A DNA stretch of 64,000 nucleotides from an uncultured Eubacteriales bacterium (GTDB lineage: Bacteria; Bacillota; Clostridia; Peptostreptococcales; Anaerovoracaceae): the NCBI GenBank assembly GCA_900315895.1, contig ONAY01000005.1, positions 3,832-67,831 on the forward strand. Reading direction: 5' to 3'. Below are positions 41,530 through 50,052 of the stretch, piece by piece (the stretch's first letter is position 1; every line of letters starts with the position of its first letter). The notes under the pieces are model-generated. The model was given only the letters and a program-made list of their open reading frames with translations. It did no database searches and was not told the DNA's origin. The translations under genes were made by a program, and so were the position numbers.

Positions 41530-42480
41530 ATGGCAAACAGAGAAATACCGGTATATCTTTTTACCGGATTTCTGGATTCAGGAAAAACGACTTTCATACA
41601 GGAGACCCTTCAGGACCCCAAGTTCATGGACGGGCAGAAGACCCTGCTTCTGGTGATGGAGGAGGGAGAGACCGAATATGAGCCTGTTAAGTTCGCATCC
41701 TCAAACTTCAAGATGGTCACCGTGGATGATCCTGAGGACATGACCGAGGAATGGATGAACAACACCGTTCTTCTGTGCGGAGCTGAGAGAGTCGTGGTTG
41801 AATACAACGGTATGTGGATGCTGGACCAGTTCTACAATAATATGCCTGAGAATTGGGTGGTCTACCAGGAAATGACCTTTGCCGACGGCAGGAATTTCGT
41901 TCAGTACAATCAGAACATGAGGCAGCTGGTCTATGACAAACTCAAGTCTACGGAGACCATAGTCTTCAAGCACATGAAGAAGGAAGACGACAAGATGCCC
42001 CTTCATAAGATCGTTCGCCAGGCCAACAGGAGATGCGACATAATCTACGAGTACGGTCCCAATGACATCGAACTGGACTCCATTGAGGATCCGCTTCCCT
42101 TTGATATCAATGCACCTGTGATCGATATCGAGGACAAGGATTACGCTCTCTGGTATTCTGATATGAACGAGAACGAATCCAACTACTATGGCAAGACCGT
42201 AAGGTTCAGAGGGCGTACCCTTCTGGGAGGCGGCCTAAAGAAGGATGAGTTCGTCATCGGCAGACACATCATGACTTGCTGCGTCCAGGATATCCAGTTT
42301 GGAGGTCTTGTAGGCAAGTACAATGACGTAAAGAGCCTCGAGCACGGCGGATGGGTGATCATGACCGCCAAGATCGTGAAGGAATACAATCAGATGTACG
42401 AGTCCGAAGGACCGGTATTCCACGTTAAGGAAATGGTAAAATGCGATCCTCCGGAGGAAGAAGTCGCCACATTCTATTGA
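41530..42480 (+). CDS. COG0523-type GTPase fused to a YcgQ (TIGR03943)-like C-terminal domain
   Basis: 316 residues. The N-terminal 180 residues have a P-loop GFLDSGKTTF and a reduced CobW-like G domain, without the CxCC metal motif found in the gene before. The C-terminal 120 residues (ALWYSDMNENESNYYGKTVRF, EFVIGRHIMTCCVQDIQFGG, GGWVIMTAKIVKE) resemble the soluble end of YcgQ/TIGR03943 proteins, which pair with the YcgR permease and, in Bacillus, are Zur-regulated. The fusion suggests direct coupling of GTPase and YcgQ functions in metal delivery. A GNRA-loop terminator follows. The domain match is from motif memory. Confidence 0.75.
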   Translation: MANREIPVYLFTGFLDSGKTTFIQETLQDPKFMDGQKTLLLVMEEGETEYEPVKFASSNFKMVTVDDPEDMTEEWMNNTVLLCGAERVVVEYNGMWMLDQFYNNMPENWVVYQEMTFADGRNFVQYNQNMRQLVYDKLKSTETIVFKHMKKEDDKMPLHKIVRQANRRCDIIYEYGPNDIELDSIEDPLPFDINAPVIDIEDKDYALWYSDMNENESNYYGKTVRFRGRTLLGGGLKKDEFVIGRHIMTCCVQDIQFGGLVGKYNDVKSLEHGGWVIMTAKIVKEYNQMYESEGPVFHVKEMVKCDPPEEEVATFY

Positions 42481-42499
42481 TCAGAACCAAAAAATATTG

Positions 42500-42528
42500 A
42501 CTGCCTCGAAAGGGGCAGTTATTGTTTT
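42500..42528 (+). terminator. Terminator with GAAA tetraloop after the GTPase pair
   Basis: Eight-bp stem ACTGCCTC (42500-42507) with GGGGCAGT (42512-42519), one G-T pair, GAAA loop, T-rich tail. It ends directly before the next start codon. Confidence 0.8.
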
Positions 42529-42531
42529 ATT

Positions 42532-43518
42532 ATGGAAAAGATGAAACTGAGGACAAAGATAATAATATGGGCGTTGGCTGTTTTGCTCATCCTGTATAAC
42601 GTGGGGGTGAACGTGCTCATAAGCGCAGCACTGAAACCGGAATTCATGAGGAAACTGGATGCCTTCCAGCAAATCACGGATAAGAGCTACTCCGAGATGG
42701 TCAGGACCGACGAGATCACGGAAAACACTAAGCTGGCCAGGGAGGAGGCCAAGGCGTTTCTTGAGAAGGCCGAAGGCGTCAAGGTCACCACACAGTCCAG
42801 AGATGGATTCAAGCTGATAGCTCAAGTTTTCAGACAGCCTGAACCGAAGGGCAAGCCCTGGGTGATCCTCCTTCACGGATACACCGGTTGGAAGGAAGAG
42901 ATGTACCACTATGCCGCAAAATACTATGACCGAGGCTTCAACATCCTCTGCCCGGATCTGAGGTGCCAGGGCGAGTCCGAAGGAGATTTCATAGGCATGG
43001 GCTGGACGGACAGGGAAGATGTTATGCTCTGGATAGATGAGATATTGGGGGCATATCCGGATGCGAAGATCGTGATCCATGGAGAATCCATGGGGGCTTC
43101 CTGCGCTCTGATGCTCGAAGGGCTGGATCTTCCGGAGAACGTGGTCTGCATCATATCTGACTGTGCCATGGAGAATGCCATGAGCATGTTCAGAAAGCAG
43201 CTCAAAGACTGGTTCGGCCTGCCTGACATCGGTCTCATCAGCACTGCAAGGATTTGGCTTCTGATCAGAGGCGGCTACGACCTGAAGGACGCATCTGCCC
43301 TGAACGAGGTGACTAAAGGCTCGGTGCCGGTGCTTTTCATCCACGGTGATGAGGACAGGCTGGTCCCCGCAGGTGACGCAAAAGATCTCTACGAGGCCTG
43401 TGCATCCCCGGAAAAGGAGATAATGATAGTTCAGGGCGCCGGTCACGCACAGTCATGCTACAGGGATCCGGACGCCTACTATGCTGAAGTGTTCGGCTTC
43501 ATAGAGGAGTGCATGTGA
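42532..43518 (+). CDS. Membrane-anchored alpha/beta hydrolase
   Basis: 328 residues. N-terminal membrane anchor (about 8-30), then alpha/beta hydrolase with VILLHGYTGWKEEM (oxyanion), nucleophile serine in IHGESMGAS, acid in FIHGDEDRLVP and histidine in QGAGHAQS. The active site would face outward. Similar proteins are annotated as alpha/beta hydrolases or BAAT/acyl-transferase-like without known substrates. No SD precedes the ATG at 42532, which lies right after a terminator hairpin; an alternative ATG nine bases on (42541) has GGAAAAG before it. Confidence 0.85.
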   Translation: MEKMKLRTKIIIWALAVLLILYNVGVNVLISAALKPEFMRKLDAFQQITDKSYSEMVRTDEITENTKLAREEAKAFLEKAEGVKVTTQSRDGFKLIAQVFRQPEPKGKPWVILLHGYTGWKEEMYHYAAKYYDRGFNILCPDLRCQGESEGDFIGMGWTDREDVMLWIDEILGAYPDAKIVIHGESMGASCALMLEGLDLPENVVCIISDCAMENAMSMFRKQLKDWFGLPDIGLISTARIWLLIRGGYDLKDASALNEVTKGSVPVLFIHGDEDRLVPAGDAKDLYEACASPEKEIMIVQGAGHAQSCYRDPDAYYAEVFGFIEECM

Positions 43519-43541
43519 GGTGATCATATCTCATAACAGAA

Positions 43542-43570
43542 TTGACATAGAATTATCACCGAGGTATAAT
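43542..43570 (+). promoter_or_regulatory. Consensus sigma-A promoter of the etf-TRAP operon
   Basis: Perfect hexamers TTGACA (43542-43547) and TATAAT (43565-43570) with a 17-base spacer, followed by an unusually long leader of about 165 bases. Confidence 0.92.
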
Positions 43571-43738
43571 AAATACAAATACAACGGTATAAAGATACCA
43601 TTTATAGTTGATACGCACTTTTTAAAGGATGATTTTGTTTAGTGATAAGTGTGGTGATTGCAGGGTTGACTTCAGACAATTGATTGTCGTGATCTTTTAA
43701 GATGATGTCAGCCCTTTTCTGCTTTATAAGGAGCTTTT
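43571..43738 (+). promoter_or_regulatory. Leader of the etf operon with palindromes, candidate operators
   Basis: Holds three inverted repeats: GGTAT/ATACC (43586-43590, 43595-43599), close behind the transcription start; GACAAT-TG-ATTGTC (43675-43688); and ATCTT-TT-AAGAT (43692-43703). The second is of a size and symmetry fitting a GntR/FadR-type operator such as those controlling lactate genes, but no regulator gene is adjacent. AAGGAG (43728-43733) precedes the etfB ATG. Confidence 0.45.
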
Positions 43739-44533
43739 ATGAAGATACTGGTATTGATAAAAGAAGTACCCGATATGGCGACCGTAAAGTTCGACAGTGA
43801 GAAGGGGGTCGTCAACCGTGCCGGAGCAGATGCGGAGATTAATCCCTTCGATGAAAACGCTCTCAAGGCGGCTGTGGACCTTAAGCGCGCTTATGATGAC
43901 GTGGAGATAACGGCAGTGACCATGGGACCTCCCAGATCTGAGAGATCTTTGAGAATGGCTTTCGCCAAGGGCGCAGACAAGATGGTCCTTCTGACTGACA
44001 GGGAGTTCGGAGGCTCGGACACCTATGCTACAGCAAGGATACTTTCGGCTGCCATCAGACACATCAGGGACTACGATCTGATCATCTGCGGGGAGAAGTC
44101 CGTGGACGGAGACACCGCTCAGGTTGGAGCTGAGGTGGCAGAGTTCCTTGGAATCCCTCACAGTTACTATGTGGACTCTATAAAACTTGAAGACGGCAAG
44201 GTAAGGGTCTCGGTCGAAAACATCAGCGGCAGGAGGCAGGAGAGAGTCATGACCTGTCCGTGTCTCGTAAGTGTCACCAAAAACGTTTCAAGACCTGAAC
44301 TTCCCACGGTCAGGAGGAAGCTTCTTTCCCTGGAGCAGGATGTGGAGATACTCAACATCGGTGATCTTGAAGAACTTACACCTGATAACACGGGATTCGC
44401 CGGGTCACCAACCAAGGTCAGTAAGGTGGTGGTCCCCGGTATCATCACGAGGGACACTCACATCTTCAGAGAGGATACTGATGGCTTCGCAGCGAAGATC
44501 GAAGAAGTGTTATTTGAGAAAGGACTGGTGTAG
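43739..44533 (+). CDS. etfB: Electron transfer flavoprotein beta subunit
   Basis: 264 residues. MKILVLIKEVPDMATVKFD start, INPFDENALKAAVDLK, and GEKSVDGDTAQVGAEVAEFLGIP, the nucleotide-binding loop. The DGDTAQVG form is typical of EtfB in electron-bifurcating complexes that bind NAD through FAD, rather than AMP-binding mitochondrial-type EtfB. Followed after three bases by etfA and then a flavoprotein dehydrogenase, as in the lactate dehydrogenase-Etf complex of acetogens (LctBCD). Confidence 0.95.
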   Translation: MKILVLIKEVPDMATVKFDSEKGVVNRAGADAEINPFDENALKAAVDLKRAYDDVEITAVTMGPPRSERSLRMAFAKGADKMVLLTDREFGGSDTYATARILSAAIRHIRDYDLIICGEKSVDGDTAQVGAEVAEFLGIPHSYYVDSIKLEDGKVRVSVENISGRRQERVMTCPCLVSVTKNVSRPELPTVRRKLLSLEQDVEILNIGDLEELTPDNTGFAGSPTKVSKVVVPGIITRDTHIFREDTDGFAAKIEEVLFEKGLV

Positions 44534-44536
44534 ACC

Positions 44537-45526
44537 ATGGCGAATGAAAAGACCTATAAGGGCATTCTGGTCCTTTGCGAATATACGGATAAGGGAATAC
44601 ACAGGGTAGCCTATGAACTTCTGAACAAGGGCAGGGAGATCGCTGACAAACTGGGTCAGCCCCTTGAAGCCCTGGTGGTCGCACCTGAGAATGTGGATGT
44701 GACGGAACTCATGGAAAGGGGAGCGGACCGGGTCTACCATATCAAGGGGGAGTGTTTCAGAGTATCTGAAGAGATCCTATACAAGGAGAACGTTGTAGAG
44801 TTCATTAAGGAATACAGTCCCATGGTCTGCCTTATCGGTGCCACAGAATTCGGACGTTCCGCAGCGCCCAGGATCGCCTGCGCTCTGGGAACGGGACTTA
44901 CGGCAGACTGCACAGATCTGGTGGTCAACGAGGCAGGGGAGTTCATTCAGGTGAGACCTGCTTTCAGCGACAACATACTGGCTCACATAAAGACCGTCAC
45001 CTTCCCCAAATTCTGCACCGTAAGGTACAAGGAGTTCGCGGAAGCGGGAAAGACTGAAGGGAGAAGGACTGAATCAAAGACCTTGGAGCCATATTGCACT
45101 GAGATCAAAGGCTGTGAGATCGTGGATGTCACAGACATCGGAGCCAAGGACATCTCGGAGGCGGACGTGATAGTTGCCGCAGGACGCGGTGTCAAGACCA
45201 AGGAAGACATGGCGATCATCGAGGCCCTTGCGGACGCGCTGGGCGGAACGGTAGGCGCTTCCAGAGCACTGGTGGATGCCGGCATAGCTTCAAGCGCCAT
45301 CCAGGTCGGATACAGCGGACACCGTGTAAAGCCCATAGTATATATAGCCTGCGGGATCTCAGGAGCCCCGCAGCACATGGCAGGAATGAAGGAATCCGAT
45401 ACGATCATCGCCATCAACAAAGATCCCTCTGCCCCCATTTTCAATATTGCCGATTACGGTATAGTGGGTGATCTCTACGAGGTAGTGCCTGCACTGACCA
45501 GAAGATTCAGCAGGAAGGAGGACTGA
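44537..45526 (+). CDS. etfA: Electron transfer flavoprotein alpha subunit
   Basis: 329 residues with the C-terminal FAD domain (VIVAAGRGVKTKEDM, GASRALVDAGIA, IQVGYSGHRVKPIVYIACGISGAPQH, INKDPSAPIFNIADYGIVGD). There is no N-terminal ferredoxin domain with [4Fe-4S] cysteines, which the EtfA of Acetobacterium lactate dehydrogenase has. It forms a heterodimer with EtfB and shuttles electrons from the flavoprotein encoded next. Confidence 0.96.
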   Translation: MANEKTYKGILVLCEYTDKGIHRVAYELLNKGREIADKLGQPLEALVVAPENVDVTELMERGADRVYHIKGECFRVSEEILYKENVVEFIKEYSPMVCLIGATEFGRSAAPRIACALGTGLTADCTDLVVNEAGEFIQVRPAFSDNILAHIKTVTFPKFCTVRYKEFAEAGKTEGRRTESKTLEPYCTEIKGCEIVDVTDIGAKDISEADVIVAAGRGVKTKEDMAIIEALADALGGTVGASRALVDAGIASSAIQVGYSGHRVKPIVYIACGISGAPQHMAGMKESDTIIAINKDPSAPIFNIADYGIVGDLYEVVPALTRRFSRKED

Positions 45527-45529
45527 GAC

Positions 45530-46912
45530 ATGACGGAGATGGATTATTCCAAGCTTATAGAAATAGTTGGAAAAGATTATTTTATCAAGGGCGAGGAAGA
45601 TATCGAATCTTTCCTCTATGATCAGGTGGAAAAGACCTTCAGACCCAAGGCTGACAAACGCTCAGTAGCTGTGAAACCTGCCAACACTGAGGAACTCAGT
45701 GAAATAATGAAATACGCCAATCAGGAAAAGATACCTGTAGTGGTCAGAGGCGGAGCCACAGGACTTTGCGGAGGCTGCACTCCTACGGAAGAGAGCATCA
45801 TAATCTCCATGGAGAGATTCAACCATATAGTGGAGATCGACGAGAAGAACATGGTCGCAGTTCTTGAGGCCGGCGTGACTCTCATGCAGTTCCTGGAGGA
45901 ACTGGACAAGTACAAGGGGATCGGGTTCCCCGTGCACCCGGGAGATGAAGGCGCCCAGATGGGCGGCATGGCAGCCACCAACGCAGGCGGAGCCAGGGCG
46001 GTCAGACACGGCGTCATGAGGAAGCATATACTTGGCCTTGAGGTGGTCCTTCCTACAGGAGAGATCCTGGAACTGGGAGGCAAGCTGGTAAAGAACAATG
46101 CAGGATACAACCTGACTCAGCTCATACTGGGTTCCGAGGGTACACTCTGCATCATAACCAAAGTCATTCTCAAGATATTCCCCAACGACAGCTACACCGC
46201 GTCCATAGTTGCTCCCTTCGAGAAGTTCGAGGACGCCACCAATGCGGTCATGGAGATACTGAAGAGCGGCGTGTCGCCTCTGGCAGTGGAGTACATGGAC
46301 AAATTCCTTTGGGAAGGCAGTTCGAAGGCACTGGGCATGAAGTGGCAGGCAGAGAAGGGAGAGGCAGATCTTCTGATCATGCTCTCGGAGAAAACAGAGC
46401 AGGCGCTGATAGATGACTGCAGAGTCATCAATGAGATCTGCGAGAAGAACCACAGCTATGACACCCTCTATGCTGAGAAGAAACAGGAGCAACTGGATCT
46501 TTTGCATATCAGAGGCGAACAGTACAATTTCAAGAAGGATTGGCTCTACGACTCCTTCGACATGGCTGTTCCCATCTCACACATTGCAGAATTCATCCAT
46601 GACCTGAAAAGACTGGCCAAGGAATACAATGCAGGTTCCAGTCTTCTGGCCCACATCGCTGACGGAAACGTCCATAACGACATGTGGCTGGTGGACGGCA
46701 AGGCCCCAGAGTACGCCGAGGAACTGAAGAACAGGATGTACGAGGCCTGCTTCAGCTACGGAGGTACCATCACCGGAGAACACGGGGTGGGAAAGATCAG
46801 AAGAACTGATCTGGAGATGATGAAGGATCCCAGAGAGATCGAGATCTACAGAGGCATCAAGGCTGTATTCGATCCCAACGGAATACTGAATCCGGGCAGC
46901 GTCATCGCCTGA
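45530..46912 (+). CDS. FAD-binding 2-hydroxyacid dehydrogenase (GlcD/LctD type)
   Basis: 460 residues. N-terminal FAD domain of the PCMH type (VVRGGATGLCGGCTP, GFPVHPGDEGAQMGGMAATNAGGARAVRHG split around the isoalloxazine site, GSEGTLCIIT) and C-terminal FAD-oxidase domain with AHIADGNVHND and GEHGVGKIRR. Family members oxidise D-lactate, glycolate or other 2-hydroxyacids. Next to EtfBA it most likely forms an Etf-linked lactate dehydrogenase that may drive NAD reduction with or without electron confurcation. D-lactate is the leading substrate; glycolate or 2-hydroxyglutarate remain possible. Confidence 0.88.
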   Translation: MTEMDYSKLIEIVGKDYFIKGEEDIESFLYDQVEKTFRPKADKRSVAVKPANTEELSEIMKYANQEKIPVVVRGGATGLCGGCTPTEESIIISMERFNHIVEIDEKNMVAVLEAGVTLMQFLEELDKYKGIGFPVHPGDEGAQMGGMAATNAGGARAVRHGVMRKHILGLEVVLPTGEILELGGKLVKNNAGYNLTQLILGSEGTLCIITKVILKIFPNDSYTASIVAPFEKFEDATNAVMEILKSGVSPLAVEYMDKFLWEGSSKALGMKWQAEKGEADLLIMLSEKTEQALIDDCRVINEICEKNHSYDTLYAEKKQEQLDLLHIRGEQYNFKKDWLYDSFDMAVPISHIAEFIHDLKRLAKEYNAGSSLLAHIADGNVHNDMWLVDGKAPEYAEELKNRMYEACFSYGGTITGEHGVGKIRRTDLEMMKDPREIEIYRGIKAVFDPNGILNPGSVIA

Positions 46913-46989
46913 CTGGGATCCGCCGAACAAAATGATAAAAACCCAGGAGGGCTTTTATAGAAAGGTTTATTATTACAAAGGAGGAAAAA

Positions 46990-48012
46990 ATGAAAAAGTT
47001 TTTAGTACTTTTGCTCGCAGTATGCATGGTATTTGCATTCGCTGCATGCGGCGGCGGCAGCAATGAGCCCGCTCCCGCTGATCCTGAAGAGACGTTCACA
47101 CTGACCATAGGAACCACAGTTCAGGACGATTCAGCCACAGGCAGAGCGCTTCTTGAAGTCTTCAAACCCTACATTGAAGAGCATTCAAACGGCAGAATCG
47201 AAGTTATCGTTCAGAATAACTCAGTTCTCGGTTCAGACCGTGAGATCTATGAGGCTCTTCAGCTTAACACAGTTCAGGCAAGCCAGGGACCCCTGTCCAC
47301 ACTTGCCAACTTTGATCCTGACTTCGCAGTATGCGACCTTCCTTTCCTGTTCACTTCAAAGGAAGAGGCTTATGAGAACCTTGACGGAGAATTCGGTGAT
47401 GCCCTGGCAGCTACACTTCCTCAGTATGGTATGAGGATCATCGCTTACGGTGAGAACGCCTTCAGAAACATTTCCAACAATCAGCACCCTGTAAAGACAG
47501 CTGAGGACCTGAAGGGACTCGACATCCGTGTTATGGAGTCACCCGTTAACATCGCCACATACAAGGCGATGGGAACCAACCCCACACCCATGGCATTCTC
47601 CGAACTTTACGGAGCACTTCAGAACGGAACAGTAGACGGCCAGGACAACGGCATCGTTCTTACTTACACCAACAAGCTCTATGAAGTACAGCCTTACTAC
47701 ACATTCACACATCACCTTTATGCAGCTAATGCAGTCGTAGTATCCGAGGAATTCTGGCAGAGCCTTCCTGAGGATCTGCAGCAGGTCGTCACAGAGGCTT
47801 CCTTCGAGGCAATGAAGTTCCAGCGTGATCTGAACACTCAGCTTGAGGACGAACTCGTAGCTACCATGGAGGCTGCGGGCGTTACATTCGATACTCTTCC
47901 CGATGAAGAGATCGCTAAGCTCGTTGAGGCTACAAAGGACGTTTGGGACCTTGTTGATGTAGACGAAAACATCATGAATATGGCTAAGGCCATCCGTGAC
48001 GCAAGAGGTTAA
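46990..48012 (+). CDS. TRAP transporter solute-binding lipoprotein (DctP family)
   Basis: 340 residues. Lipoprotein signal peptide with lipobox AFAACGGG (Cys about 20), a low-complexity linker, then a DctP-type binding domain: IGTTVQDDSATGRALLEVF, ALQLNTVQASQGPLS, KGLDIRVMESPVNIATYKAMG (with the Arg that binds the carboxylate) and ELYGALQNGTVDGQDNG. TRAP receptors bind organic acids. Located after the Etf/dehydrogenase genes, it probably captures the 2-hydroxyacid they oxidise. AAAGGAGGA precedes the ATG. Confidence 0.94.
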   Translation: MKKFLVLLLAVCMVFAFAACGGGSNEPAPADPEETFTLTIGTTVQDDSATGRALLEVFKPYIEEHSNGRIEVIVQNNSVLGSDREIYEALQLNTVQASQGPLSTLANFDPDFAVCDLPFLFTSKEEAYENLDGEFGDALAATLPQYGMRIIAYGENAFRNISNNQHPVKTAEDLKGLDIRVMESPVNIATYKAMGTNPTPMAFSELYGALQNGTVDGQDNGIVLTYTNKLYEVQPYYTFTHHLYAANAVVVSEEFWQSLPEDLQQVVTEASFEAMKFQRDLNTQLEDELVATMEAAGVTFDTLPDEEIAKLVEATKDVWDLVDVDENIMNMAKAIRDARG

Positions 48013-48033
48013 TTCAGATAATCTCTGATCTGT

Positions 48034-48065
48034 CCGGACCGGTAGGTTTTTGCCTGCCGGTCCGG
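48034..48065 (+). other. Intercistronic hairpin between dctP and dctQ
   Basis: Stem of 13 bp (48034-48046 with 48053-48065, one G-T pair) and a TTTTTG loop, with no T run after it. Hairpins after a solute-binding-protein gene usually protect the upstream mRNA, giving more receptor than permease. Confidence 0.75.
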
Positions 48066-48109
48066 GATGTTTCATAATCACACCTTGATTTAAGACAGAG
48101 GTAACAGTC

Positions 48110-48598
48110 ATGAAAAATAAACTGCTGTATGTATGGGACCATTTCGAAGAGATCCTGCTCGTCCCAGCACTGGCATTCAGTACGATTCTGATATTCGCTC
48201 AGGTCTGCACCAGAGCCTTCGGCAATTCCATATCATGGTCAGAAGAACTGGTCAGGTATCTGTATGTCTGGGAGACCTGGCTGGGTGTCAGTTATGCCAC
48301 GAAGAGAGGTTCACAGCTCAGGATCACCATGATCAGGGATAAGCTTTCGCCAAAAGGGCAGATGGCGATCGAGATCTTTGTCACCATAGTGTGGCTTGCT
48401 TTTGCTGCCTTCGTGTTTTATATGGGCGTGAGGGCGATCGGTCAGATAGCTAAATTCGGGCAGGTTTCCAGCGCTCTCAGAGTTCCTCTTAAATACTGTT
48501 ACCTTTCGATCCCCGTAGGAATGGCCATGATGTCGGTCAGACTGATCGAATCATCCATCAAACGCTTCAGACCCGCTAAGGAAGGAGGCGACAAATAA
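48110..48598 (+). CDS. TRAP transporter small permease (DctQ)
   Basis: 162 residues with four helices. FAQVCTRAFGNSISWSEELVRYLYVWETWLGVSYATKRGSQ holds the family motif WSEELxRxxxVWxxxLG. It joins the large DctM subunit to make the Na+-driven TRAP permease. One base separates it from dctM. Confidence 0.93.
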   Translation: MKNKLLYVWDHFEEILLVPALAFSTILIFAQVCTRAFGNSISWSEELVRYLYVWETWLGVSYATKRGSQLRITMIRDKLSPKGQMAIEIFVTIVWLAFAAFVFYMGVRAIGQIAKFGQVSSALRVPLKYCYLSIPVGMAMMSVRLIESSIKRFRPAKEGGDK

Positions 48599-49879
48599 AT
48601 GAACATTTTGATTCTGTTTGCCATATTCTTCGCATTGATGCTCTTGTCTGTCCCCATCGGTATATCTCTGGGCACAGCTACAGCCATCACGATGCTCCTT
48701 ACCAGCAATATAGATACTGTGATGATCGCTCAGAAAGCGTTCACGGGTCTGGATTCATTTACGCTGATAGCGATTCCCTTCTTTATGCTGGCCGGCAACC
48801 TTATGTCTCTCGGCGGCATAGCCAGGAGGATCGTGAACTTTGCTGACGTGCTCGTGGGTAAATTCACCGGCGGACTGGGTTATGTCACAGTCCTGGGCTG
48901 CATGTTCTTTGCGGCCATATCCGGCTCGGGTCCTGCTACAGTTTCGGCTATGGGCTCCATCATGATTCCCGAAATGGATGAAAGGGGATATGACAGAGGA
49001 TTCGCCACAGGCCTTACGGCAGTTGCGGGAACCATAGGCGTCATCATCCCGCCTTCGATACCCTTCGTTATCTACGGTGTCGCATCCGGCACCTCCGTAG
49101 GTGACCTGTTCAAGGCCGGAGTTATTCCCGGCGTTCTCATTGGTCTCGGACTGATGTTTGTTTGCGGGATCATTTCACACAAGCGCGGATACAAGGGCCA
49201 CGTAAGGGCCGAAAAGGTAAGTCTTTGGAAGACCTTCCTGGACTCCTTCTGGGCACTGCTGGCTCCGGTCATCATACTGGGCGGAATCTACTCAGGTATC
49301 TTCACTCCCACAGAGGCTGCGGTGATCGCCACCGTATACTCCCTGTTTGCAGGAGTTGTGATCTACAGGGAACTGACCCTTAAGATCATAATAGATTCTC
49401 TTAAAGAGACCGCCAACATGAACGGATATACAGGTCTTGCCCTTGGCTTCTCCATGTCGTTCGCGGCGTACCTTGCCATGGAGCAGATCCCCCAGAAGAT
49501 CGCATCCACACTTCTGAATTCCGTGACTCAGGACTGGCTGCTGATGGCTCTCATGCTTCTGGTACTCCTGATCGTAGGATGTTTTATCGACAATATTTCA
49601 TCCTGCCTCATCCTGACTCCGGTAATGCTTCCCATTGCCATCGGCATAGGCATGAGCCCGGTACACTTCGGTATAGCTATGACGGTGGCTCTTGCCATCG
49701 GATTCGTTACACCGCCTTATGGTGTAAACCTCTTCGTTGCATCCGGAGTATCCAAACTTAAGATAGAGGTCATTTCAAAGGCCGCATTGCCGTTCCTTTT
49801 GGCAATGTTCATATGCCTGCTTCTGATTGCTTACATTCCGGGCATCTCGATGTTCCTGGTCAATCTGATCGGACACTGA
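48599..49879 (+). CDS. TRAP transporter large permease (DctM)
   Basis: 426 residues with about 12 helices. IPFFMLAGNLMSLGGIARRIV, GSGPATVSAMGSIMIPEM, IPPSIPFVIYG, and the second repeat TPTEAAVIA and GFVTPPYGVNLFVASG are standard DctM motifs. Drives organic acid uptake with a sodium gradient, which the decarboxylase at 52993-57460 could help maintain. Terminated by a hairpin at 49903-49942. Confidence 0.95.
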   Translation: MNILILFAIFFALMLLSVPIGISLGTATAITMLLTSNIDTVMIAQKAFTGLDSFTLIAIPFFMLAGNLMSLGGIARRIVNFADVLVGKFTGGLGYVTVLGCMFFAAISGSGPATVSAMGSIMIPEMDERGYDRGFATGLTAVAGTIGVIIPPSIPFVIYGVASGTSVGDLFKAGVIPGVLIGLGLMFVCGIISHKRGYKGHVRAEKVSLWKTFLDSFWALLAPVIILGGIYSGIFTPTEAAVIATVYSLFAGVVIYRELTLKIIIDSLKETANMNGYTGLALGFSMSFAAYLAMEQIPQKIASTLLNSVTQDWLLMALMLLVLLIVGCFIDNISSCLILTPVMLPIAIGIGMSPVHFGIAMTVALAIGFVTPPYGVNLFVASGVSKLKIEVISKAALPFLLAMFICLLLIAYIPGISMFLVNLIGH

Positions 49880-49902
49880 TGCACAGATAAAGACCATAGA
49901 AA

Positions 49903-49942
49903 AAACCGCCGTTCCAGGCAGGGGCGGCGGTTTGAGTTTTTT
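49903..49942 (+). terminator. Intrinsic terminator after dctM
   Basis: Nine-bp stem AAACCGCCG (49903-49911) with CGGCGGTTT (49925-49933), inner C/G pairing and T run 49937-49942. Confidence 0.9.
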
Positions 49943-49984
49943 GCACGGCGCAAAAAATAAAACAATTGCAGAACAATATTGCTG

Positions 49985-50012
49985 TTGATATCTTTTGCCC
50001 ATTTGTTAAAAT
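49985..50012 (+). promoter_or_regulatory. Promoter of the CoA-transferase gene
   Basis: TTGATA (49985-49990), 16-base spacer, TAAAAT (50007-50012), 40 bases before the start. Confidence 0.6.
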
Positions 50013-50052
50013 ATACGGAGTGAGAACACTATTCATTATTATGGAGGATAAT

